Below are positions 32,384 to 45,023 of a stretch of 64,000 nt of DNA, in pieces. Both the position numbers and the translations under genes were made by a program. Origin of the DNA: Scilla litardierei (taxonomy: Eukaryota > Streptophyta > Magnoliopsida > Asparagales > Asparagaceae); contig JAULAV010008602.1 in assembly GCA_030789695.1 (NCBI GenBank), positions 84,104-148,103 on the forward strand, given 5' to 3'. The notes beneath the pieces were generated by a model. The model had not been told where the DNA came from and made no database searches. It saw only the letters and a program-made list of their open reading frames with translations. How positions within the stretch are numbered: position 1 is the first letter of the stretch; every line of letters starts with the position of its first letter.

Positions 32384-33184
32384 TTATGAATAGTTACTAT
32401 TAACATCACCATAGCTTTCGTAACTAGTCTCGTAACTAGTAGGATCATCCGACTCGGTAAATAGGTATGGGTAGCGTTCTCGCATCTCGTCTTCTCGTTC
32501 CCAAGTAGATTCTCCAGGTGAGTCGTGACGCCACATTATCCTGACAAGGTTGATTACTCGATTCTTGAGGATCTTTTGCCGTCGGTCCAGGATTTTGACT
32601 GGTTGTTGTTCGTAAGATAGATCCGGACGAACAACAATCTCGGAGTAATCCACAACATGACTAGGATCACTCACGTAGCGTCGAAGCTGTGAGACATGAA
32701 AAACTTCATGTACTCCTTCCAATGCAGGTGGCAAGGCAAGGCGATAGGCCACCTTGCCTACTCGCTCCAAGACATCAAATGGACCAATGTATCGAGGACT
32801 GAGCTTCCCTCTTCGTCCAAAACGAATCATCCCTCGATTCGGCGAGATCTTCAAAAATACATGATCGCCAGGCTGGAACTCTAAATGTCGGCGCTTTGCA
32901 TCCGCCCAATGCTTGTATCGATCTTGAGCCAACTGTAGCTTCTCTCTGATGGTCCGGACTACTTCCACTGCTTCAACAATCAAGTCTGGACCAATGAGCT
33001 CTCGATCACCAACGTCGTCCCAACTCAAGGGGGAACGACACTTTCGACCATATAGCGCTGCAAAAGGCGCCATACCAATGCTGGCCTGATAACTATTGTT
33101 GTAAGCAAACTCCACGAGATGAAGATGGTCTTCCCAGGATCCCTTGAAGTCTAACATACACGCACGCAACATGTCCTCCAGGAT
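32384..33184 (-). CDS. pol: G2 copy 1: integrase C-terminus and chromodomain-like tail after the nonsense codon
   Basis: In the same frame as the upstream pol and separated from it only by TAG at 33187-33185. It holds the GPY/F-type region ([11 protein letters not shown]) and a Tekay/Del-type chromodomain-like tail ([20 protein letters not shown]), then a Ser/Tyr-rich end. Without readthrough of the TAG this part would not be made, unless an internal start (ATG at 33172) were used. Confidence 0.82.
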   Translation of the reverse strand: MLEDMLRACMLDFKGSWEDHLHLVEFAYNNSYQASIGMAPFAALYGRKCRSPLSWDDVGDRELIGPDLIVEAVEVVRTIREKLQLAQDRYKHWADAKRRHLEFQPGDHVFLKISPNRGMIRFGRRGKLSPRYIGPFDVLERVGKVAYRLALPPALEGVHEVFHVSQLRRYVSDPSHVVDYSEIVVRPDLSYEQQPVKILDRRQKILKNRVINLVRIMWRHDSPGESTWEREDEMRERYPYLFTESDDPTSYETSYESYGDVNSNYS

Positions 33185-35775
33185 CTAAATGGTGCGTTCT
33201 GATTGGCCATCAGTCTGAGGATGATAAGCTGTACTGAAGCTTAATCGGGTCCCCAGACACTCCTGCAAGCTCTTCCAAAAATGAGACGTGAATCGAGTGT
33301 CTCTGTCCGAAACAATGCTGACAGGGACACCATGCAACTTCATTATCTCCTCCATGTACTTCTTGGCAAGCACCTCGGTCGACTGGCCCACTCTGAAAGG
33401 AATGAAGTGTGCTGACTTGGTTAATCGATCAACGATCACCCAGACAGCATCATTGTGCTTCGTGCTCTTGGGCAGTCCCGTCACGAAGTCCATCGTGATG
33501 TGTTGCCATTTCCATTCTGGGATGGGCAAAGGCTGCAACAATCCGGCAGACCGGTGATGTTCAGCCTTCACCTGTTGGCACACTATACACTTCGCCACAC
33601 TGCGTGCGACACTTCTCTTCATCCCATGCCACCAGTAGTGTTGTCGCAAGTCTTGATACATCTTCGTTCCTCCTGGATGAATGGAATATGGAGAACTGTG
33701 AGCTTCTTCCAATAGAGCTTCTCTGACGTCTCCAGATGGTACGCAGATGCGGTTGCCGAATCTCAAAGATCCATCCTCATGGATCTTGAATTCAGGCCTC
33801 TGACCTGCTAACACCATGTCTCTGATCTTCTGCAGCTTCGCGTCTCCGGCTTGGGCAGCTTTGATCTTGTCCACCAGGTCGGACTTGATCTGAAGGCTGA
33901 GCAATGAAGACGTTACTCCAGGTAGTATGACATCCATCTCCATGGCTCGGATCTCGTGTCGAAGCCTCCATTGTGATGTGAGAGTCATCACTGTAGGGAG
34001 GCGACTCAAAGCATCTGGTACGACATTGACCTTCCCAGGATGGTACTGAAGGTCAATATCATAGTCCGCCATCAGCTCTATCCATCGGCGTTGGCGCATG
34101 TTGAGCTCTTTCTGGGTGAACAGGTATTTGAGACTCTTGTGATCAGAGAAGATCTTTACGTGTTCGCCCAGTAAAAAGTGCCTCCATATCTTTAGGGCAA
34201 AGATAACTGCCGCCAACTCAAGGTCATGAGTGGGGTAGTTCTTTTCATGGATCTTCAATTGCCTGGACGCATAAGCGACGACTCGGCCATGCTGATGCAG
34301 CACGCACCTGAGTCCTTTGCCAGAAGCATCACAAAATACTTCAAACCCTCTGGTTCTGTCTGGGATGACCAGAATCAGGGCAGAAGTCAGTCGCCTCTTC
34401 AGCTCCTGGAATGCATCCTCGCAGGCCTTCGACCAGACGAACATCACGTCCTTTCTCGTCAATTTCGTCATGGCTCCTGCGATCTTCGAGAAGTCCTGGA
34501 TGAATCGTCGGTAGTAACCAGCCAGTCCTAGAAAACTTCGAATCTCAGTTACAATCTTCGGGACTGGCCAGTTCTGAACAGCAGCTACCTTCTCGGGGTC
34601 GACAGATATCCCTTCTCCAGATATGATGTGGCCCATGAAAGCCACCTTGTCGAGCCAAAACTCACACTTACTGTACTTGGCATACAGTTTATGTTGTCTT
34701 AGCGTCTCCAAGACCTTCCTCAAGTGAACTCTATGCTCTTCGGCGTCCTTCGAGCAGATGAGGATATCGTCGATGTAGACGACTACGAACTTGTCCAGAT
34801 GGTTGTAAAGAACCTGGTTCATAAGACTCATGAATACAGCAGGTGCATTAGTCACACCAAATGGCATCACCAGGAATTCGTAGTGTCCATATCTCGTCCG
34901 AAATGCGGTCTTGTGGACATCCTCCTTCTTCACCTTCACTTGATGATATCCGGTCTTTAGGTCCAACTTCGAATACACGCTCGATCCTCCAAGCTGGTCG
35001 AACAGGTCGTCGATGCGGGGCAGTGGGTACTTGTTCTTCACCGTCATCTTGTTTAGCTCGCGGTAGTCAACGCACATGCGCTGGGATCCGTCCTTCTTCT
35101 TCACGAGCAGCACTGGGGCACCCCATGCGGATACACTAGGACGTATCCATCCCTTTTGTATAAGATCATCTAGTTGAGCTCGAATCTCTTCAAGCTCGGG
35201 TGGTGCCATGCGGTAGGGTCCCTTGGACATGGGTTGTGCACCTGGCATAAGATCAATGGTAAATTCAAGGCCGCGATCCGGAGGCAAACCTGAGAGGTCG
35301 TCCGGAAATACGTCCAAGAATTCTCGCACTATCTCAGGCTTCTCTTGCTCATCTTCTGCTGTAGTCGCCATGGCTTCTGAAAGTCTGGCTCGGTACTTCA
35401 CGGGTCCTTCTGATCGACTTCCGCTGAGGAATTCGAACTTTGGATGGTTAGGTATCTCGAATTCTACCCTCCTTTGACGACAGTCAATGGTGGCGTGAAA
35501 AGTTCCTAACCAGTCCATCCCAAGAACAGTATCGAAAGTTGGCAACTCTATCACCATGAAGTCGGCGTAGAGATCTCGTCCACAAATCACAACAGAGCAT
35601 TGGAGGCATCTGCTGGTTACTGGTAGAGACCCACCACCGGTCTCGACCTTCCAACGGGAAGTCAGAGGTTCTACAGAGACGTCGTGTGTTTGGACGAATC
35701 GACTTGCCATGAAGCAATGTGTAGCTCCTGAGTCGAACAGTGTGAGGGCAGGCTTACCGGCTACTAAGACGATAC
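33185..35775 (-). pseudogene. pol: G2 copy 1: protease, RT, RNase H and integrase core, stop just after the catalytic Glu
   Basis: Numbering from the open frame at 35806 (873 codons): protease DSG 25-27; RT about 185-400 with YIDD 344-347; RNase H with Asp492, Glu530 and Asp555; integrase HHCC finger His703/His710/Cys740/Cys743; DD35E residues Asp773, Asp834, Glu870. TAG (33187-33185) follows three residues after Glu870, where X has CAG (Gln). All catalytic residues are therefore present but the C-terminal module is cut off. RNase H reads GLRCVLHQ where X has GLGCVLHQ. The coding exon starts at 35775 if the intron-like segment is removed. Confidence 0.88.
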
Positions 35776-36989
35776 CTATGGTAATGAGAGTCACATCTAA
35801 GCTCACGATCCCTAAACAGAATAGTGGGTAGCTTAGTGAACGGAAATCTCATACCTGTGATCACCTGGTCCGTAGCTTCGGCCTCTTCCACAGTCATGGT
35901 ATAAGCTTGACGCCTTGGAGGTGGCACCTGTGGGCGAGCTTGCTGGAATACTTGCTGTTGGGGCGGAAGTGGCTGACGTTGCTGAGCAGGTGGTGGTGGA
36001 CGTGGTGGCACATTCCTGGCAGGGACGTGGGCCGGAGCAGGGTTAGGTAGCTGAGACTTCCTCTCAGGACAGTCCCTTGCAACATGGTCTTTTGATCCAC
36101 AGACCAGACAGAGGTTTAGAAAAGATCGGCATTCTGAGCGGAGATGCCCTGGTTTCCCGCAATGATGACATATTAGGCGCGGTGGTGGTGGTGGGCCCTG
36201 CCTCTTGAACTGCGTCTGTTGAATGGGCCGGTATATCTGATTAGGCGAGGGTCGTCGGCTAGGTCCAGCAACAGGGGTTGGAGGTGGTTGTCTTCTGTGA
36301 GGGGCAGCCAACCCACGCCTTTCTTCCCTCTCCACAAACTCATGTTCACGAGCAGCAGCTAGAACTTCGGTGTGGGTAGATAATGTACGTCCAACTAAAT
36401 TCCGACGGATCTCTATGTTGAGACCCTGCTTAAAGCGTCGAGCCTGAGCTATTGGAGTGGCAACTAACTCTGGAGCAAAGCGGCTCAACATGGTGAACCG
36501 GGCGTCGTATTGTTCCACCGTCATGGAACCTTGCTTCAACCTAACAAATTGCGCCTCAAGCTCCATCTGGGCCTCCGGAGAGAAATATTGGGTGCGGAAA
36601 AGTTCCGTGAATGTCTCCCATTCGATTGGTCGCTGGAGACGCTTTTCTGCAGAGCCCCACCAAACTCTGGCCCCATCCGTTAGTTGGGACCTGGCAGTAT
36701 CCACCCAGGCATGCCTCCCGATCTGGGCGGCTCTCAAGTTCTCTTCAGTACTTTCTAGCCATTCATCGGCCTTCATCGGGCCATCTTCTCCGTTCCAGGT
36801 CTTCGGGTAGAGGGAGCGAAATTGTCGGATGCCTCCCGTAGGGTGATATTCGCCTTTGATAGCTTCGACCATTTCTCGCAATGCCAGATCCGAGATCTGA
36901 TGCACTGTGGGAGTTGGCCCGTTGTCGGTCGGGTTGTTGGCTTCAGACTGATAGGCTCCATTGGGGGTCTTCGAGGTGTTTCCGTCCAT
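35754..36989 (-). CDS. gag: Gag of Gypsy G2 copy 1 (411 aa unspliced; coding exon 35855-36989)
   Basis: ATG at 36989. The Ty3/Gypsy Gag core is at about residues 75-200 ([42 protein letters not shown]). Two CCHC knuckles, [14 protein letters not shown] and [14 protein letters not shown], lie at about 280-320. A Pro/Gln-rich linker leads to the conserved [16 protein letters not shown] end. Residues after the donor (35854) derive from the intron-like segment. The frame is intact. Differs from copy 2 at three residues by eye. Confidence 0.9.
   Translation of the reverse strand: MDGNTSKTPNGAYQSEANNPTDNGPTPTVHQISDLALREMVEAIKGEYHPTGGIRQFRSLYPKTWNGEDGPMKADEWLESTEENLRAAQIGRHAWVDTARSQLTDGARVWWGSAEKRLQRPIEWETFTELFRTQYFSPEAQMELEAQFVRLKQGSMTVEQYDARFTMLSRFAPELVATPIAQARRFKQGLNIEIRRNLVGRTLSTHTEVLAAAREHEFVEREERRGLAAPHRRQPPPTPVAGPSRRPSPNQIYRPIQQTQFKRQGPPPPPRLICHHCGKPGHLRSECRSFLNLCLVCGSKDHVARDCPERKSQLPNPAPAHVPARNVPPRPPPPAQQRQPLPPQQQVFQQARPQVPPPRRQAYTMTVEEAEATDQVITGMRFPFTKLPTILFRDRELRCDSHYHRYRLSSR
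35776..35854 (-). other. Intron-like segment between gag and protease, G2 copy 1
   Basis: 79 bp, donor GTATGAG and acceptor ACCATAG on the minus strand. Removal makes one Gly codon across the join (V-I-T-G-I-V-L-V) and shifts protease into the Gag frame. It lies at exactly the same codon as the 113-bp segment of X although the sequences differ. Confidence 0.75.
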
Positions 36990-37545
36990 TTCTCGAGCGC
37001 GAAAGACCTGTTCATAATGTTTAGTAAGAACGTGTATATGTTTAAGGAAATCTATTTAATATAGAAAGATTCCAAGAATGTCAAATGAAAAGGTCATCAA
37101 GCTCGATGACGTCACATAATCATGATTCACGTCCTTGCGGTCCAGCGGACACGGCCAGGGAAGTGACTAAGCTAGGATCACTTGTACCCAGTCTAGCTAG
37201 GTTGATCCAACAGACTTTAGCCAAGCACATTGACCGGTATCATGGTCCATTGAAGGAAGATCATCATTCATATAAGTGCCACCGACACAGAAGGATTTTT
37301 TTTTTAAATTATAAATCCTATCAAAATTTTGTTAATACTTTTTGTTAAGGCCAGATAGGTCAACTCCATTGAGGCTAGGTAGGTCAACTCCATTGAGGCT
37401 CTCCGAGATGTTCCCGTTCGTCTTTCGAGTGTCAAACATGCATCCATAGAAATGTCAGCTTAGTTGAGTATCGTATACGATACATCCTGGTTTTACTATA
37501 CTGTTCACGAGGTATTTTGCACGGACCTGCGTGGGCCACCAAACT
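36990..37545 (-). other. G2 copy 1: untranslated leader and primer site
   Basis: 556 bp between LTR B and gag with no gene. TGGTGGCCCACGCAGG (37541-37526 on the minus strand) is the putative primer site, shared with X. A 24-bp stretch (GGTCAACTCCATTGAGGCT core) is tandemly repeated at 37358-37401. Confidence 0.6.
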
Positions 37546-40243
37546 TGTAACGACCCGCTTTCAGGGGCCCGTTACTTATTCGGTTTATTTACAGGTTCCG
37601 CAGTTTACCAGTGAAATCAGCATAGTCACAACGCAGAGATGTATCAACAACACTCAAACCAGCTTACAGACATTATTACAGTACAACGACAACCATCACT
37701 CTCTCACACCAATACATGAAAGGAAATACTGAAAGGAATGCAGAAACGGAAATACATAGTACAATACACACTCCAACAGAAAAGTAACTAAAACTCCGCG
37801 GTCTCTGGGTCGTACACAGGCTCCTCGTACTCTGGAGCAATATCCTCAACCAGATCTTCGTCTGTCGGTGCCACAAGTGGAACCGAAGGTAAGTCACAAA
37901 GATTCTAAACAAAGAAAAGGAGTACTGTACAAGTATGACAAGCAGAGGTAAAGTAAAGTACGGTGTAGTGTCTGTACAAGTGCAGAAAGTAAAGTGCATG
38001 ACTGTAAAGAAGTAACCGTGCAAGCTCTGCTAAAACTACGTGACTCAAGTCGGAGAGTACAATATGTGACCGTTCAGTTCATCTCTTGCCTGGGTGCTAC
38101 CAAGACGAATGCCGGTACCCAGGCAGCAGTATGGTTTGCCGAAACGCAGGCAGCAGGACAGGGCGCCGAAACACAGGCGACAGGACAGGTAGACCAAACT
38201 CTAGTCACTCCCGTACTCTCACAAACTATGAGTTACCCCAAAACCCGGTGATGTGTCAAGTACAAGTTCTTTACATGATTGTTCCACGAAATGTTCCAAG
38301 TCAAGTCCAACACAAGTAAGTGGCGTATGTTTCCGTGCTTCGAGCACGTAGTAGTGCGGTGCTACAAGTTCGTACGAGCACAGTGGCTAGATTTCTAAGG
38401 TTAGAACCTATCGTGACTTACCAAAATTAATACCGTTGTAGTAAGCCGGAAGAGGATCTAGGGCTTCCTCAGAAGTTGGTACACCAGAGTCTGTACCTGC
38501 AACACAAAATACTTATTTTAGAAAAAAAACATGACTTTTTCCTATTTAATAATTAGGTTAGTTTGATTTTTAAACTCGTTAAAACGGTGTCGGAAAATAT
38601 TTAAATTTTTTATATAAACCTAAAATAATTATTTAGATTTTACTGCAAGAGGGAAGAATTTTCAGAGGCTTCTGTAATTTCTTATAATTTTTAGAAACTT
38701 AGAAATAGCTTAAAAATCCTAAAAACTTAAGGAACGTGTATCTTCCGTAATTTCTTACGGGAGCAATACAAATCGGAATTACATGAATAAATAGTCAAAA
38801 TGATCGTCTCGAAGTCTATTGTCACATATAATTTTATCACATATTTTTGTGTGTGAAAACAGCGAGTTACGATTTTAGAACGAATTATACGTATTTAATC
38901 TTTAGGTTCGAAAAATCATTTTGAAAAAAGTAGACGTCTGGTCAAGATAAGACCAGCGCCATTGGATCCGAAATGTCGTTTCTGATTTTCCGGGACTATC
39001 CACTCATTTTTCTGGCCCCTGTATAATTAGTTATGCAATTAAAACCATTAAACCACATTATTAATCAATTAAAATACGAAAATTAAGAAATATTCAATAT
39101 TTACAAGTTTGCCATTGCAAACTTACGCAGCAACGGCGGGGGGAATGGGTTCTCCGGCGGGGCTCGGGGCGGCGCTTGCGGCGGAGTCGGAGGCGGGGCG
39201 GCGTTTGGGCGGCGGCGACGGCACCGGAGGAGGCGGCGGGCGGCGGAAGAGGCGGCGGGGGATGCTGGGCCGGGGGCTACGGGCGTTGGGCGCCGGGCGC
39301 TGCTGTGGACGCTCGGGGGTCGGCGGCGGGCGCTACCGGCGGCGGCGAGCTCGGAGGGCGCGGCGGAGACGGCGGCCGAGGTCGGAGGGCGGTGGTCGGA
39401 GGGAGAGCGTGAGTGAGAGAGAGTGTGTACGAGAGAGAGAGAGGAGAGCGTACGGGAGAGGGAGAGAGTTGAGCGGCCTGGGGGGATTTTAAAAAATTTA
39501 CTTTGGGTGTTAATTAACTGGGTTAGTGGGTATTTATAGGGTTAGGAATCTACTATTAGTCATTAATAAGGGGGTTAGGGGTTGTTGACTATCTTAGACA
39601 TTTTAAATACGGTAGTTAGGGCTTTTTGACTAACTTTGGAAAATTTATAAAGTGTATAAACGTGTTAAGTGTGGGGGGTTAAAGTAATTAGTAATTAGGT
39701 TATGGTAAATAGCTAGGGTAATCAAATGGTGGTAAAATTTGTAACGAAATTACGATTTTGCCCCTACTAGCAAATGTGTCCGAAAAATTACGAAAACATA
39801 CCCACGGGATCGTATCGTCGCGAGGATGGCGAAGACGAAGTCCGTTTTAGGGTTTGGACTACGGGGATACTAGTTTTTGGCCAAAACGTTTAGAAAGCGG
39901 GTTTGCGGGTTCTCTATTGAAATGTTATCAGAAAATTACGAAATTAATGTGGGGAGTCCTAAATGGTCATAGGAGATTACTGCAGAAGTTTGAAAACGTT
40001 TTGAAGACGTTTGAATAGAAAATAAATTCGTCGAATCAAAACGGTAATTTTTGAAAATGAATTTTAACAGAAATGTTTTGGGCATTTGAGGAAATCTGAA
40101 AATACTGAAATACAATAGAATAAGTCTAGTGCTTTAAAATATTTTTATAGAATTTTTTTGAAATCATTTAAAACTCATGACAAACCATTACAAAGTATAT
40201 TAAATTTGTTATTAAATGTTTTGAAAAATTTCGAGTCGTTACA
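37546..40243 (-). repeat. LTR B of Gypsy G2 (shared middle LTR, 2698 bp)
   Basis: Same length as LTR A and about 0.5 percent different by eye. It serves as 5' LTR of copy 1 and 3' LTR of copy 2. TATA box at 39538-39531. No target duplication on either side. Confidence 0.93.
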
Positions 40244-40417
40244 TCCTACCCTCCTTAAAATAATTCCGTCCTCGGAATTTTCGAACTTTCTAAACAAATA
40301 ACTTTTGTTATGAAGAAGCTCAAGCAAATAAATGATAATAGTGATCTAATAAATCAGGTTGTAAATAACATGAAATATAATGTGATATCATAGCATCAAG
40401 AAAGCAAGAGATGATGT
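40244..40417 (-). other. G2 copy 2: 3' internal end with polypurine tract
   Basis: As in copy 1; purine run AAGGAGGGTAGGA before LTR B on the minus strand. Confidence 0.75.
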
Positions 40418-41218
40418 TTATGAATACTTACTATTAACATCACCATAGCTTTCGTAACTAGTCTCGTAACTAGTAGGATCATCCGACTCGGTAAATAGGT
40501 ATGGGTAGCGTTCTCGCATCTCGTCTTCTCGTTCCCAAGTAGATTCTCCAGGTGAGTCGTGACGCCACATTATCCTGACAAGGTTGATTACTCGATTCTT
40601 GAGGATCTTTTGCCGTCGGTCCAGGATTTTGACTGGTTGTTGTTCGTAAGATAGATCCGGACGAACAACAATCTCGGAGTAATCCACAACATGACTAGGA
40701 TCACTCACGTAGCGTCGAAGCTGTGAGACATGAAAAACTTCATGTACTCCTTCCAATGCAGGTGGCAAGGCAAGGCGATAGGCCACCTTGCCTACTCGCT
40801 CCAAGACATCAAATGGACCAATGTATCGAGGACTGAGCTTCCCTCTTCGTCCAAAACGAATCATCCCTCGATTCGGCGAGATCTTCAAAAATACATGATC
40901 GCCAGGCTGGAACTCTAAATGTCGGCGCTTTGCATCCGCCCAATGCTTGTATCGATCTTGAGCCAACTGTAGCTTCTCTCTGATGGTCCGGACTACTTCC
41001 ACTGCTTCAACAATCAAGTCTGGACCAATGAGCTCTCGATCACCAACGTCGTCCCAACTCAAGGGGGAACGACACTTTCGACCATATAGCGCTGCAAAAG
41101 GCGCCATACCAATGCTGGCCTGATAACTATTGTTGTAAGCAAACTCCACGAGATGAAGATGGTCTTCCCAGGATCCCTTGAAGTCCAACATACACGCACG
41201 CAACATGTCCTCCAGGAT
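40418..41218 (-). CDS. pol: G2 copy 2: integrase C-terminus and chromodomain-like tail after the nonsense codon
   Basis: Equivalent of 32384-33184, with one visible change near the C-terminus (NSKYS for NSNYS). Same frame as the upstream pol, separated by TAG at 41221-41219. Confidence 0.82.
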   Translation of the reverse strand: MLEDMLRACMLDFKGSWEDHLHLVEFAYNNSYQASIGMAPFAALYGRKCRSPLSWDDVGDRELIGPDLIVEAVEVVRTIREKLQLAQDRYKHWADAKRRHLEFQPGDHVFLKISPNRGMIRFGRRGKLSPRYIGPFDVLERVGKVAYRLALPPALEGVHEVFHVSQLRRYVSDPSHVVDYSEIVVRPDLSYEQQPVKILDRRQKILKNRVINLVRIMWRHDSPGESTWEREDEMRERYPYLFTESDDPTSYETSYESYGDVNSKYS

Positions 41219-43809
41219 CTAAATGGTGCGTTCTGATTGGCCATCAGTCTGAGGATGATAAGCTGTACTGAAGCTTAATCGGGTCCCCAGACACTCCTGC
41301 AAGCTCTTCCAAAAATGAGACGTGAATCGAGTGTCTCTGTCCGAAACAATGTTGACAGGGACACCATGCAACTTCACTATCTCCTCCATGTACTTCTTGG
41401 CAAGCACCTCGGTCGACTGGCCCACTCTGAAAGGAATGAAGTGTGCTGACTTGGTCAATCGATCAACGATCACCCAGACAGCATCATTGTGCTTCGTGCT
41501 CTTGGGCAGTCCCGTCACGAAGTCCATCGTGATGTGTTGCCATTTCCATTCTGGGATGGGCAAAGGCTGCAACAATCCGGCAGACCGGTGATGTTCAGCC
41601 TTCACCTGTTGGCACACTATACATTTCGCCACACTGCGTGCGACGCTTCTCTTCATCCCATGCCACCAGTAGTGTTGTCGCAAGTCTTGATACATCTTCG
41701 TTCCTCCTGGATGAATGGAATATGGCGAACTGTGAGCTTCTTCCAATAGAGCTTCTCTGACGTCTCCAGATGGTACGCAGATGCGGTTGCCGAATCTCAA
41801 AGATCCATCCTCATGGATCTTGAATTCAAGCCTCTGACCTGCTAACACCATGTCTCTGATCTTCTGCAGCTTCGCGTCTCCGGCTTGGGCAGCTTTGATC
41901 TTGTCCACCAGGTCGGACTTGATCTGAAGGCTGAGCAATGAAGACGTTACTCCAGGTAGTATGACATCCATCTCCATGGCTCGGATCTCGTGTCGAAGCC
42001 TCCATTGTGATGTGAGAGTCATCACTGTAGGGAGGCGACTCAAAGCATCTGGTACGACATTGACCTTCCCAGGATGGTACTGAAGGTCAATATCATAGTC
42101 CGCCATCAGCTCTATCCATCGGCGTTGGCGCATGTTGAGCTCTTTCTGGGTGAACAGGTATTTGAGACTCTTGTGATCAGAGAAGATCTTTACGTGTTCG
42201 CCCAGTAAAAAGTGCCTCCATATCTTTAGGGCAAAGATAACTGCCGCCAACTCAAGGTCATGAGTGGGGTAGTTCTTTTCATGGATCTTCAATTGCCTGG
42301 ACGCATAAGCGACGACTCGGCCATGCTGATGCAGCACGCACCTGAGTCCTTTGCCAGAAGCATCACAAAATACTTCAAACCCTCTGGTTCTGTCTGGGAT
42401 GACCAGAATCGGGGCAGAAGTCAGTCGCCTCTTCAGCTCCTGGAATGCATCCTCGCAGGCCTTCGACCAGACGAACATCACGTCCTTTCTCGTCAATTTC
42501 GTCATGGCTCCTGCGATCTTCGAGAAGTCCTGGATGAATCGTCGGTAGTAACCAGCCAGTCCTAGAAAACTTCGAATCTCAGTTACAGTCTTCGGGACTG
42601 GCCAGTTCTGAACAGCAGCTACCTTCTCGGGGTCGACAGATATCCCTTCTCCAAATATGATGTGGCCCATGAAAGCCACCTTGTCGAGCCAAAACTCACA
42701 CTTACTGTACTTGGCATACAGTTTATGTTGTCTTAGCGTCTCCAAGACCTTCCTCAAGTGAACTCTATGCTCTTCGGCGTCCTTCGAGCAGATGAGGATA
42801 TCGTCGATGTAGACGACTACGAACTTGTCCAGATGGTTGTAAAGAACCTGGTTCATAAGACTCATGAATACAGCAGGTGCATTAGTCACACCAAATGGCA
42901 TCACCAGGAATTCGTAGTGTCCATATCTCGTCCGAAATGCGGTCTTGTGGACATCCTCCTTCTTCACCTTCACTTGATGATATCCGGTCTTTAGGTCCAA
43001 CTTCGAATACACGCTCGATCCTCCAAGCTGGTCGAACAGGTCGTCGATGCGGGGCAGTGGGTACTTGTTCTTCACCGTCATCTTGTTTAGCTCGCGGTAG
43101 TCAACGCACATGCGCTGGGATCCGTCCTTCTTCTTCACGAGCAGCACTGGGGCACCCCATGCGGATACACTAGGACGTATCCATCCCTTTTGTATAAGAT
43201 CATCTAGTTGAGCTCGAATCTCTTCAAGCTCGGGTGGTGCCATGCGGTAGGGTCCCTTGGACATGGGTTGTGCACCTGGCATAAGATCAATGGTAAATTC
43301 AAGGCCGCGATCCGGAGGCAAACCTGAGAGGTCGTCCGGAAATACGTCCAAGAATTCTCGCACTATCTCAGGCTTCTCTTGCTCATCTTCTGCTGTAGTC
43401 GCCATGGCTTCTGAAAGTCTGGCTCGGTACTTCACGGGTCCTTCTGATCGACTTCCGCTGAGGAATTCGAACTTTGGATGGTTAGGTATCTCGAATTCTA
43501 CCCTCCTTTGACGACAGTCAATGGTGGCGTGAAAAGTTCCTAACCAGTCCATCCCAAGAACAGTATCGAAAGTTGGCAACTCTATCACCATGAAGTCGGC
43601 GTAGAGATCTCGTCCACAAATCACAACAGAGCATTGGAGGCATCTGCTGGTTACTGGTAGAGACCCACCACCGGTCTCGACCTTCCAACGGGAAGTCAGA
43701 GGTTCTACAGAGACGTCGTGTGTTTGGACGAATCGACTTGCCATGAAGCAATGTGTAGCTCCTGAGTCGAACAGTGTGAGGGCAGGCTTACCGGCTACTA
43801 AGACGATAC
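41219..43809 (-). pseudogene. pol: G2 copy 2: protease, RT, RNase H and integrase core with the same stop
   Basis: Same domain layout and catalytic residues as copy 1. Only about six amino-acid differences are seen (for example GHIIF for GHIIS, PKTV for PKIV, SAPIL for [17 protein letters not shown] for [12 protein letters not shown]). It carries the identical TAG after the catalytic Glu motif QSERTI, so the mutation predates the duplication. At SALIL copy 2 has the same Pro as X, so copy 1 is probably the changed one there. Confidence 0.88.
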
Positions 43810-45023
43810 CTATGGTAATGAGAGTCACATCTAAGCTCACGATCCCTAAACAGAATAGTGGGTAGCTTAGTGAACGGAAATCTCATACCTGTGATCACCT
43901 GGTCCGTAGCTTCGGCCTCTTCCACAGTCATGGTATAAGCTTGACGCCTTGGAGGTGGCACATGTGGGCGAGCTTGCTGGAATACTTGCTGTTGGGGCGG
44001 AAGTGGCTGACGTTGCTGAGCAGGTGGTGGTGGACGTGGTGGCACATTCCTGGCAGGGACGTGGGCCGGAGCAGGGTTAGGTAGCTGAGACTTCCTCTCA
44101 GGACAGTCCCTTGCAACATGGTCTTTTGATCCACAGACCAGACAGAGGTTTAGAAAAGATCGGCATTCTGAGCGGAGATGCCCTGGTTTCCCGCAATGAT
44201 GACATATTAGGCGCGGTGGTGGTGGTGGGCCCTGCCTCTTGAACTGCGTCTGTTGAATGGGCCGGTATATCTGATTAGGCGAGGGTCGTCGGCTAGGTCC
44301 AGCAACAGGGGTTGGAGGTGGTTGTCTTCTGTGAGGGGCAGCCAACCCACGCCTTTCTTCCCTCTCCACAAACTCATGTTCACGAGCAGCAGCTAGAACT
44401 TCGGTGTGGGTAGATAATGTACGTCCAACTAAATTCCGACGGATCTCTATGTTGAGACCCTGCTTAAAGCGTCGAGCCTGAGCTATTGGAGTGGCAACTA
44501 ACTCTGGAGCAAAGCGGCTCAACATGGTGAACCGGGCGTCGTATTGTTCCACCGTCATGGAACCTTGCTTCAACCCAACAAATTGCGCCTCAAGCTCCAT
44601 CTGGGCCTCCGGAGAGAAATATTGGGTGCGGAAAAGTTCCGTGAATGTCTCCCATTCGATTGGTCGCTGGAGACGCTTTTCTGCAGAGCCCCACCAAACT
44701 CTGGCCCCATCCGTTAGTTGGGACCTGGCAGTATCCACCCAGGCATGCCTCCCGATCTGGGCGGCTCTCAAGTTCTCTTCAGTACTTTCTAGCCATTCAT
44801 CGGCCTTCATCGGGCCATCTTCTCCGTTCCAGGTCTTCGGGTAGAGGGAGCGAAATTGTCGGATGCCTCCCGTAGGGTGATATTCGCCTTTGATAGCTTC
44901 GACCATTTCTCGCAATGCCAGATCCGAGATCTGATGCACTGTGGGAGTTGGCCCGTTGTCGGTCAGGTTGTTGGCTTCAGACTGATAGGCTCCATTGGGG
45001 GTCTTCGAGGTGTTTCCGTCCAT
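43788..45023 (-). CDS. gag: Gag of Gypsy G2 copy 2 (411 aa unspliced; coding exon 43889-45023)
   Basis: Near-identical to copy 1; visible differences are NLTDNG for NPTDNG, FVGLKQG for FVRLKQG and RPHVPP for RPQVPP. Both zinc knuckles and the Gag core are intact, and the frame is open. Of this tandem, Gag is the product most likely still to be made. Confidence 0.9.
   Translation of the reverse strand: MDGNTSKTPNGAYQSEANNLTDNGPTPTVHQISDLALREMVEAIKGEYHPTGGIRQFRSLYPKTWNGEDGPMKADEWLESTEENLRAAQIGRHAWVDTARSQLTDGARVWWGSAEKRLQRPIEWETFTELFRTQYFSPEAQMELEAQFVGLKQGSMTVEQYDARFTMLSRFAPELVATPIAQARRFKQGLNIEIRRNLVGRTLSTHTEVLAAAREHEFVEREERRGLAAPHRRQPPPTPVAGPSRRPSPNQIYRPIQQTQFKRQGPPPPPRLICHHCGKPGHLRSECRSFLNLCLVCGSKDHVARDCPERKSQLPNPAPAHVPARNVPPRPPPPAQQRQPLPPQQQVFQQARPHVPPPRRQAYTMTVEEAEATDQVITGMRFPFTKLPTILFRDRELRCDSHYHRYRLSSR
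43810..43888 (-). other. Intron-like segment between gag and protease, G2 copy 2
   Basis: Same 79 bp, donor and acceptor as 35776-35854. Confidence 0.75.

Noticed and set aside
37546..40243. Two separate G2 insertions side by side
   Set aside because: They would need two LTRs and target duplications at the middle; only one shared LTR is present and the nonsense codon is shared.
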